DNA from: Epiperipatus broadwayi
Lineage: Eukaryota; Onychophora; Udeonychophora; Euonychophora; Peripatidae
Direction of reading: 5' to 3'
Assembly (NCBI GenBank): GCA_028023455.1
Contig: JAQFVV010000030.1
Coordinates: 1,134,501 to 1,198,500, forward strand
Length of the DNA stretch: 64,000 bases
Shown here piece after piece: positions 55,565 to 64,000 of this stretch (position 1 is the stretch's first letter; each line of letters begins with the position of its first letter). Both the position numbers and the translations under genes were made by a program. Under the pieces are notes generated by a model. The model ran no database searches. It was not told the DNA's origin and worked only from the letters and a program-made list of their open reading frames with translations.

Positions 55565-56990
55565 AAGAAACTTCTTTTGCGATCAGTGCCTTATTGAGGA
55601 CTTTTCCCACTGCTTTTTTCTTTTTGAAAATACCATGGCAACAAAGCTCTTTGGTGCAAAAGTTGTCATTTATGATTATCTTGAGAAGCCTTCATGTTGC
55701 ATACTCTAAAATTGAATAACTATCAATCCTATTGTAACCAAAGCTTTATTTGGCTAAAAATTCAAACAGTAGCTATAATACTCTGTGAGAAAATCATACA
55801 CCAGAAATTACCCAGCTTACTGGTCAGTTGATAATTGATTTTACTTTTGAATTCATGTTTGGATTGACATTAAATTTAGTAAATTATTTTGAGATTGTCA
55901 GTTTTTGATTAACTCTCATTAATAATTTATTTTGTTTTTATTATCCAATCTATTTTGATGGTACCTGATCTGGAAAATTTATCCACTGGAGATTTTCCAA
56001 AGATGTAATACTTTACATGCTTTTTTAGAAAAATAAAACAATACTATATTTAACTAGATGTAATGAAAGTTGTTTGTGATTTATTATTTTTATAATTATT
56101 TTCACTATCATGTTTTTCCTTCGTTGAATGGATAAGTTGTTGAGCTTTTTGATAAAAAATTATAATGTGTGCTTTGTGAAAAGATACTAATAGGTTTTGA
56201 TATCCTTTATTTTTCTTTTGATTAAAGTTATTTTTTAAGCCTTTAACACTTCTATCTATTATTCTGAGTTTAGAAATAATTAACTATAAAATTGGAATAA
56301 CTCTACTAATTATTATTTTGTCACTTTTTTTGTTTTGCCTTTGGTTAATTGTTGTTTTCTGTTATTCAGAAATCTTAGAATAATTCTATATTCAGTAGAA
56401 GTATGCAAATTATTTTCTTTATTCTTCAATTAAATAGATTTCAATTTAATTTTATTGCAATTTAGGCACTAATCGGAAGGCCAGGCCAGCCACTTGGTGG
56501 CATTGTTTCTCTACTAAAAACACAGGAATATGCAATTTACATAGCCCAATATTCTGTGCTTTTTCAGAGAAACTTATAGCCTATAGAACAGTCCTGTTCA
56601 TATTAGCCGCTTACAGGCCCATATGGTGTTGCACACAAATATTGTGACCCACTGATGTGCTTCGTGACGCTATGCAAATATGCACACTTAATAGATTGCT
56701 ATCGTATAATGTGAGGGTATAGGGAATTCAAGTGGCCATAACTGTTGTAATATGCATTTGAATTAAAGATCTTACACCCCACCCAACATAGTATTTGATA
56801 CTAATAATTATAAGATCGTCGCAGGGCTTCCCTACACATTTTGGAAATGAAAAAAATTGCAAAAGCTGATGGAGATTTCAGTTTCCTATATATATAAAAG
56901 CTTATAAAATTGTACTTTTAAGGAATTCATCATCACAGTGACTAAATTATTATAACTAATGGCATCTTGAGAACTGATATTATGATAGTT
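55565..56990. other. AT-rich stretch, nothing recognised
   Basis: A less AT-rich patch at 56460-56850 has no coding-like frame or repeat match. Confidence 0.45.
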
Positions 56991-56995
56991 TAATC

Positions 56996-57528
56996 CAGTG
57001 TTCTTCAACTCCTGGTCCACGGCCCGGCACCGGGCCGTGGAACTTTTCTGCAGGTCCACGTGCTAGACGGGCAGTAAAAAGTTTGTAATAATAAATAATA
57101 AGAGTTTAAACTTTTAATTAATATAGCCAATTTTTATTTATTTTTTCATCTCATTTTTACCCAATTAAAAAAAAAAGAAAACAGAACGAAAATAAAATCT
57201 AATCAGTCATTCATAAATTAATTTGTTTTTCTAGTTACCACAGATGTTTATGGGGGGGGGGGGGGGTAGAATTAAATTTTTTATTACTTTTCTAAAAAAA
57301 TTTAAAAAAAAGTTTTTTATTATATAAACTCCTTATATATATAAAAAACTTTATCTTATATATTTAACATTGTTGTTTTGATCAGTTATAACAATTATGC
57401 TTATCTTTAAGAAAATTTATCTATAGACTTCTGCCAGTCTGCGAAATCTTATCCTTATTTTTGCTGGTCCGCTGAACCTTATCCTTATTTTTACTGGTCC
57501 GCAGGTGTGAAAAGGTTGAAGACCACTG
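56996..57528. mobile_element. hAT-type MITE with 8-bp target duplication
   Basis: The inverted ends CAGTGTTCTTCAACTCCTGG (left) and CAGTGGTCTTCAACCTTTTC (right, read inward) are hAT-type termini. An exact 8-bp target duplication, GTTTAATC, flanks them (56988-56995 and 57529-57536), the size expected for hAT. Near the left end is a GC-rich hairpin (ccacggcccgg/ccgggccgtgg). Near the right end a tggtccgc-aaccttatcc phrase is repeated. A G-run lies at 57253-57266. No transposase, so it depends on an autonomous element elsewhere. Confidence 0.9.
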
Positions 57529-57539
57529 GTTTAATCTCA

Positions 57540-58205
57540 TTACATCAACATTTTCAAAAATAATATTTTTATTTTTAATTAAACTACACTGATTTAATTT
57601 CACAATTAAAAATATATACTAAAAGAAATGGTTGATAAAAGGGTAATATTTGTAAGATTTTTTTTTTAGATGCATAAACTTTTAGAATTATCATTTAGAA
57701 TTTCAGAAAATTTGACTTTTTTAATAGCTGTAAGAATACAAAAAGGATACTAAATTTGAGAAGTTGTGTAAATTTTTGTTATTAATGGGAGTATTAAAAT
57801 TATATCCTAAATTTTACTCTTCGGTATAGTTAGGAAAAAAAAAATTGAACAATGTGAATTATCATTTGAATAATTTAACCACAAGATCGCTGGCCTCATG
57901 ACAATGGAATTTAATTACTCTATTGCTTAATGACTTTTGAAAACTTATTGTTAATCCCAATTGATTCCAAGTCTCTTTCAAAGATGTTTTACTAATTTTA
58001 ATGTATTGAATTGAACATTATATAAAGCATGCATATAATTCTATTCACGGTAAGTATTTTAAATGTTAATATTTCTATTTATATTATTTTTACATGGATT
58101 CTGACTTCTCATCTATTTTTGAATTAGATCTTTATTAAAGATTTAAAGCTTGGTACACTTATGCAAAAATAAATAAGGATGATTCTAAGAAAAACTGGTC
58201 GATAT
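57540..58205. other. AT-rich stretch, nothing recognised
   Basis: No gene, RNA or repeat match was seen. Confidence 0.5.
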
Positions 58206-58222
58206 TCATGATTATATATTTA

Positions 58223-58342
58223 AACAGGCAAAACTTTCTGTTGATTACTCTGACTTGCACTGAGTGGCGCTACTGTATGGAGAGTTTTGCCTGTTTTAAT
58301 AACAGTTATAAGCAAGCATAAGAAATGGTGATCATGTGATGC
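58223..58342. mobile_element. Minimal family-A element with 11-bp target duplication
   Basis: Only 120 bp long, made of a short minus-type end (aacaggcaaaactttctg) joined to a plus-type end (attactctgacttgcactg through the agcataagaaatggtgatca part). An exact 11-bp direct repeat, TTATATATTTA (58212-58222, 58343-58353), flanks it. It contains no ribozyme, so the shared ends alone were enough to be carried in. Confidence 0.85.
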
Positions 58343-58354
58343 TTATATATTTAC

Positions 58355-58850
58355 TTTGTAAATTTAATATTATTGGAAAATAAAAGATAGAAACTATTCA
58401 TGAAATGCAATTAATGATAATTCATCTTCCAAATGAAAATATGTAATTTAATTTGGACCATATCAAAGAAATACTTTTGTAACTGCAAATAAAAATTGTT
58501 TTATGTAGTTGGCATTTTAAAAATTTGAGCCTATAATTCAACTTTTATTTTAAAGCAATATTGTGAGAAAATTTCAACTCTGCATTCTATTCGCTATTAT
58601 TTACAATAATATTCATAGCTATGCTTTGCTTCTTTTTCTTTTTTTAATAATAATAAAAAAAACTTTTATAAAACTTTAAGAATTTTTATAGTGAAGATAT
58701 TATTAGGAAATTGTTTGGATTTATTGTACATCAGTTTTTTTTTTTTAACCAAAGTAAACCTGGCATTTTCCTTATATTCTAATTGATGGTTATTAGAATA
58801 TGAATATTCTGTAGATAGTTGAATAAACTATTCTTTCCAAATGTAGAATC
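58355..58850. other. AT-rich stretch, nothing recognised
   Basis: No gene, RNA or repeat match was seen. Confidence 0.5.
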
Positions 58851-58870
58851 ATCTTTATTTTTAAATGTAT

Positions 58871-59091
58871 ACTCTTTTATTCTTCTCTTTCACTTTCTAT
58901 GCATATCTTCATATAATCATATATATATATATTGCTTATAACACTTCTTTCATATACACTTCAATGCATTAGCAGAGAAGATTTAGAGCTCTGATGAAGA
59001 CTGCTGGACGGTCGAAACTGTAAGGAAAATAAAGAAGTTTAAGAAAATGGTTTGCATTGAAGTGTATATGAAAGAAGTGTTATAAGCAATA
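58871..59091. mobile_element. Palindromic repeat (family G) with 17-bp target duplication
   Basis: An exact 17-bp direct repeat, TTTATTTTTAAATGTAT (58854-58870 and 59092-59108), flanks 221 bp. The parts 58933-58976 and 59050-59091 are near-perfect inverted copies (ttgcttataacacttctttc and its complement). Between them is CUGAUGA-A-GACUG-CUGGA-CGGUC-GAAAC at about 58988-59015, a hammerhead-like core with an extra A before helix II. No good helix III or I was found. Confidence 0.85.
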
Positions 59092-59109
59092 TTTATTTTT
59101 AAATGTATG

Positions 59110-60595
59110 AGATTAATAACATTAAATGTATTTTATTATGTTTTTATTATTGTAGTTATTATTAAAATATGCTTTTATAAGTCATACTGCCCTCTGGCAA
59201 GAATAATTAATCAGTTGTTGATTTTTTATTGCTCAGTGGCATATATCATTTATAGAGTTATTGCTGATTGAACGTTTGCTATTAGTTATTGTAATGAATT
59301 ACATGATTTCATAACATGGCCAAAATAAAAGAATTTATTCTAGTTGTACTTCAGGCAAAAGTTTAGGCATTAAGGGGGTGGCATTATAAAACCATTGTCA
59401 GCACCAAAACTTAAAAGCCTCATTATTTTTTAATCATTTTTTAGTTTCTAACTATAGTATTCTCAAAAAAAAAAATAGCGTAGTTTGAACACACATTTTG
59501 ATATCCAAATATCTTTTCCAAGCTTTTCATTGCAATTTTCCCTTTGTCAATCTGTGATGAATCTCTTAACATCTGGGCCCTCTGTTAATAAAAGAACCCA
59601 GGAGACAAGAAATTTTAATACATTCCCAAGTTTTTATCATAATGTTCCTCTTATAATAATGTTTATTTTTTTCCTATAAAATTTTAATCCTGTCATTTAA
59701 CTAACTGGTCTTTAAATTTTTTTAATTAAATGTTTCATTATATATTTTTGACATAATTGTGTTGTCATTAGATTGTTGATATGTTTTTTTGTTATCAATA
59801 CTGAATCTAGTTTGGCTTAGTTCATTACATATTGAGTATATAAATTAAATAGATATGGTGAAAATATAAAAAAATAAGAACTTTTTTTAATTCCTTCACC
59901 AATGAAACAAATATGTTTGTCCATAGCCTGTTTCAATTATAGCTTTTATTCCTAAATATATATATATATTATAAAAAACAATGACAACACTATTTTCTAA
60001 GAATAATCCATAATTTAACAATCAATAAAGCAGATGTATATTTCTTCATATTCTCTGGCTTTTTCTGATATGCCACTTACAACATATGGTATAAACAAGA
60101 TTTACCATACTTTCAAAAATCTTTTTTTTAATATATACATCTATAAGAATATAAATTTATTTTTTCTACTCTCTAAATTATTTATCTATCTATATATATT
60201 TTCTTTAAAAAAAAAACAGATGACAAAAATTATATACTAATGGCCTGGCCTTTTTGATAGAATAAAATTTAGTAATGTTTTTTTCTTATATATATATATT
60301 TTGTTATTTTGTTGTGGTAGCCTTTCAAATTATGATAAAGAATTGTTTTATAAACATGGGTCTGAATTTTCTGATTAGATATAATAATCAAAATATTCTG
60401 GATATTAGTTATGGATAAAATAATCATTTGTATAAAATTAATTTATTTCACTGTTTCAAATGGATGAGTAAACGTTTATTCGGTCTAGTTTGTTAATTAT
60501 AGCTGAGGGTACTTTCAGCCTGTGAAAACAGAATCATAGCAATTTTGGGTGTCTGAATATGTTATAGTATTTAAATGCAAACACCAATTAGAATT
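59110..60595. other. AT-rich stretch, nothing recognised
   Basis: No gene, RNA or repeat match was seen. Confidence 0.5.
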
Positions 60596-60599
60596 CAAA

Positions 60600-60990
60600 A
60601 TGATCATCAAACCAATTGAAATTTGAGCAGCAATTCCTCTGCATTCTCTCACACCCGTGACATAAAACTCCCTGGAATAAAAAGTTTTTTAAATAAAAAT
60701 CTTAGATTCTTTAAATGTGAAGCAGATCGGAAAGCTAATGTAGAAACTTATATAAATGATTTGCGTAGAATAAGATATAATGGTAACACTCTAATAAAAA
60801 CAATCAAGAAATTTTACAATAAAATAAAACAAGCACACATACCACCATTAGATAACATATCTTGGATAAGTATACTGTATATACAAAAGCTTTCACAAAA
60901 AAATTAAAAAGATCTTAAGTCAGAACCCTATCTAAATGGAATAGACTTCTAAATAACACTGAAGGTAAAATATTCCAGGATCAAACATCT
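60600..60990 (+). pseudogene. Penelope-like element fragment between RT and GIY-YIG
   Basis: The frame at 60623-60907 reads FFKCEADRKANVETYINDLR, then RRIRYNGNTLIKTIKKFYNK and ISWISILYIQKLSQK. This is the layout that follows the RT in Penelope-like proteins: a helical stretch ending in NG-(P)-LI-K, a spacer, then IPY-K-LSEK. After a frameshift, KKILSQNPI continues the pattern. The RT upstream and the GIY-YIG downstream were not recognised. Family-level call only. Confidence 0.45.
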
Positions 60991-60994
60991 CAGA

Positions 60995-62560
60995 TAGTGT
61001 AAGATTGAGTGCTGTAATGCCGCTTCCAAATCAGTATATTATAGGGAATTTAAGGTAAATATGCCCACTAGAGTCAACACAAATACTGTACAAGAATGCT
61101 AAAAATAAACCAGAATATAAATTCATTTTCTTAGAGTATGAGTAATTATCTGGTTGCATTTTTGATCTGATAAATATGAAAATTGTACTGAGCAAGATAA
61201 TAAAAAACAAAAGAACATGGTTTATTGCAAATAACAACATGCCATTAAAAAGAAAACAGTGTCCAACTCTCTAAAAAATGGAAATCACTAATTTAAATAA
61301 ATTTGCATTTAAATATTTCAACATATCCAGATGCCAATAAACGTTATGCTTCAGCCGAAAATGTGTTTGGCTACAGTTAACAAACTAAACTGATTAAACC
61401 TTTACTTATTCAACAGCCAAAACGTTGAAGTAAACTAATTACAGTAGAATAAGGAAAAGAAAAATTCTGAATATTTCCATAAAATGTAAATAGGCAATTA
61501 AGCACAACAAATTCATGGAAGTGAAAAAATATTAATTATCAAAATTAGCATAAATTGTAGAGAAAAGATTACAGCCCAATTGGGGCATGCTTTTAGATAT
61601 AAATAAAGACGTAAAAATTAAATTGTAACTTCTTATAAGAATGTGCGGATTAATATTTATTATTGTTTAGCTTTATGAAAGATGAGGAATCACATATGAA
61701 TAATATTTTGTCATTGAAAACTATTATTCATTTTTTTAGAAATTTTAGGTGCAAATTATTGGAATTTAATTTATCTGAGATAGCAAATTGTTTAACACTA
61801 TTTATAAGTCCTGTCTGTGTTATTTCATGTGCATTTAGTTACAGATTTTGATTCAAGATGACCACTGCTATCTGTCTGTTCATTAATCTTTGGATTTCTT
61901 TAATGAAATTTCTATGAAATGGTTGAAATTTTTTCAGAATTTTATCATTGGAATTCATCTTTACGCTTACGCTATTGAGTTTCATTTAATAATTGCCAAT
62001 AGGGTAATTCTGTATAATAAAAAATTATTTAAAAAGAGACAAGCAACAACTATTTTTACAATAAAGTTCTGCGAGTAATTATGGATTTGGAAATATTTAT
62101 TTCTAGATTTATAACAGTGTAATTTAGTTTCTACAAATAAACTATTTAAGGAGGAAATATTTGTAATTAAATTAAAATATTACCCAATTTATCTCAAACG
62201 GCATTCTAAAAAATCAAGTCCTGAGCACTTTATATTATTTAATCATGTTAACTAGATGATTGTTATATTATTGTGTGGATTCATCATCAATGATCTTAGT
62301 GTAGAATAATTATTTTTCATCTTGTTTTTCTTTATAAATTTAAATTGTTCTTGAGAGTTCAGAAAAATTAAGAAGTTAACATTTAACTTTTATTAAGCAC
62401 CTAACCACAAACAAATTTAATTACATATATTTGGATGACAGAGTCAATGAATTAACCATATATTAATGGAATTAAAAATGTGTTAAGGTTGCTAATGATA
62501 CGATAGATTTTGCCATTTTGCAATTTGAATCTAAATAATTTTTTTTGATAATACATCTTT
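60995..62560. other. AT-rich stretch, nothing recognised
   Basis: No gene, RNA or repeat match was seen. The small open frames look like chance. Confidence 0.5.
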
Positions 62561-62564
62561 AATC

Positions 62565-63040
62565 TCCTGCTAATCATGCCTCTCTTAATCTGAGATTTGA
62601 ATCTGGCTGAAACTTAGTAAGTTTAATTGTGGTTCCTTTATTTTCCCTAAATGTTTGAATTTCTGCTGTTATATACTGAACAAATTTCATTTAGTCCACA
62701 GAATAATTTAGTGTCTTTACTAAAAGTCTGTTATCCGTGGCAATTCTCATTAAATTTTTTACCATTACCTCCCTTATCATTTAACCGGTTTTTCAGATAT
62801 TTTAAAATGCCAATCTTTTCTATCACTTCCGATTCATTGCTTTCTCTTAATCTTTTTTCTCTTTATCTATTTTCATTGTTTTAGTTTTATTTATATTTAT
62901 CTCAAACTTTTTACATGCTTTGTCAGTCGTACATAACATTTTGTTATCCTCATCTTTATTGTCTGCAAGTATCAAAATTAATTAATCAAACCATATCAGG
63001 TGATGAAAATTAGCATCATTCCCTCTGCATGTATATTTAC
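62565..63040 (-). pseudogene. LINE reverse transcriptase C-terminal fragment (different LINE lineage from the RTE copies)
   Basis: Minus-strand translation: FD-LILILADNKDEDNKMLCT, then DKACKKFEININKTKTMKI, EVIEKIGILKYLKNRLNDKG and QTFSKDTKLFCGLN. This is the RT motif order DD-L, K-F-IN--KTK-M, E-V--FKYLG--I---G, and an AF-K---LL region. The YADD catalytic box is decayed (FD-LILILAD). It resembles the LINE proteins annotated as endonuclease-reverse transcriptase in many invertebrates; the clade is uncertain. The 77-codon plus frame at 62651-62884 is its antisense shadow. Confidence 0.65.
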
Positions 63041-63044
63041 TTGG

Positions 63045-63725
63045 TGGCTTTTGATATTTAATTGGAAATGCATGATTCTATTCAAGAAAGAGAGAGAAAT
63101 TTAAAACTCTTGAAAGATAAATATTGTGACAAAATTGTTTTTCTGATTGATATGGATGACCAGCTATTTATTTATTTATATAGTTGTGTAAAGTTTGTTT
63201 AGTTTTGTTTCAAATATTAGTATATTACATGATAATTATTTATATATAGTAATTAGCTTCATGAAATTCAGTCCCTGATCTATTTATAAGTTACAATATA
63301 TATAAAAGTATGTAGAGTTTTTTTCAAGAGTTTTATTATTTTCTGTTAATTAGATTCATACATTTCTAATATTAATTTTATTTATTCTATATGTAAATAT
63401 GCATTTTTAAAGAGATTTCATTTTTTTTAATCTCTTTGTCTTTAATAGAATCTTATTTCTATTTTATATCTTAAAAGTCACCATGCTGATGAATTGGAAA
63501 GTGGACTGAACTTCTGTTTTGGGATGAAATGCTATATAGTAATGAAATGACCATTGATTTTTTTTATGCATTGATATTGTTGACTGCCTGTTCATGCATT
63601 TGCATGCTTGTGTGTGGTTTGGTTAATCAACTTTATTTCATATATACATATTTTTTTATTATTTATTTCTAAATCTAAATATATGATTTATAATTATTTG
63701 TGCAAATATCTCCAATACTAATATT
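63045..63725. other. AT-rich stretch, nothing recognised
   Basis: No gene, RNA or repeat match was seen. Confidence 0.5.
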
Positions 63726-63730
63726 GTAAA

Positions 63731-64000
63731 CAAAGGCAAAACTCCATATAGTAGTGCCACCCTGTGCCAACCAGAGTAATCAATGGATACCAGAAGGCTT
63801 GTGCATAAAATCTCTATCTAGTGCCTACTCATCCAATATCCCCAGACTAGTTTCTGGCTTGTGGCCATCATCAGTGAGGAGCCTGCCTAATAGGATAGTG
63901 GTGGCTATGGTTATTTAAGAATCAGACATCAAAATGTATGGGTGCTGAATTGAGTTCAGACCTATATGACTATATAAACTATTGAGCTTAGATTGAAAAT
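63731..64000. mobile_element. Family-A inverted element, cut by window end
   Basis: A minus segment with a hammerhead (63731-63884) is joined to a plus segment (63885-64000) that runs off the window. The start carries the aaaggcaaaactccatatag terminus. Confidence 0.85.
63831..63880 (-). ncRNA. Hammerhead ribozyme, family A, perfect core and helix II
   Basis: CUGAUGA (63868-63874), UGGC-CACAA-GCCA (63855-63867), GAA, ACUAGU and GUC are all present, and the inner helix UCCUCA/UGGGGA pairs fully (one G-U). The outer helix I is lost because the inverted junction at 63884 cuts off its 5' strand. Confidence 0.8.

Noticed and set aside
60034-60240. Hydrophobic 68-codon frame resembling a small membrane protein
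   Set aside because: Phe/Tyr/Ile/Leu-rich frames of this size are common by chance in DNA this AT-rich; there is no promoter, homology or conservation evidence.
63480-63530. CTGATGAATTGG...GAAC near 63488 as a possible hammerhead
   Set aside because: No GAAA at the right distance, no helix II and no closing helix I.

Overview
This is an AT-rich eukaryotic, almost certainly invertebrate-animal, stretch of non-coding DNA. I see no bacterial-style genes and no complete host gene. Nearly everything recognisable is mobile DNA at different stages of decay. The species cannot be named from the sequence. The animal assignment rests on the repeat types: RTE-type LINEs with ATG-repeat tails, Penelope-like elements (PLEs) with GIY-YIG endonuclease, tRNA-derived SINEs, hAT and pogo-like MITEs, and hammerhead-ribozyme repeats.

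Layout. 1-5 kb: a broken RTE LINE (about 1590-4475) interrupted by three other repeats. 5.9-6.3 kb: a hammerhead repeat (family H). 7.8-8.5 kb: a palindromic family-A repeat. 9.1-12 kb: a second RTE LINE split by a 1.5-kb foldback DNA element that itself contains a LINE tail and a palindromic repeat. 12-18.3 kb: tRNA-like SINEs, a coding-like fossil, and an inverted dimer of a Penelope-like element. 19-26.3 kb: more family A and H repeats, RTE pieces, a pogo-like MITE and a SINE. 26.9-28.1 kb: a second pogo-like MITE. 28-37 kb: mostly plain AT-rich DNA, with a less AT-rich patch at 34.9-35.3 kb. 37-40.4 kb: a nested cluster (family B, family-A tandem array, GIY-YIG palindrome). 40-64 kb: sparse, with a third RTE carrying a family-A palindrome (46.7-48.9 kb), scattered hammerhead repeats, a hAT MITE at 57 kb and LINE/PLE fragments near 60-63 kb.

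Main finding. Three unrelated short repeat families (A, D and H) each carry a sequence that folds by eye into a type-I hammerhead self-cleaving ribozyme: a CUGANGA box, a short helix II, GAA, a very short helix III, a UH cleavage site, then a helix I closing back on the 5' side. The best family-A copy (37694-37752, minus strand) has every core base and a helix I with an internal loop. Several of these elements are tandem, and many are inverted dimers inserted as one unit between 10-17 bp target duplications. This resembles metazoan retrozymes and Penelope-like elements. The PLE in this window, whose 3' end also carries a tRNA-like structure, is a candidate source of their mobility.
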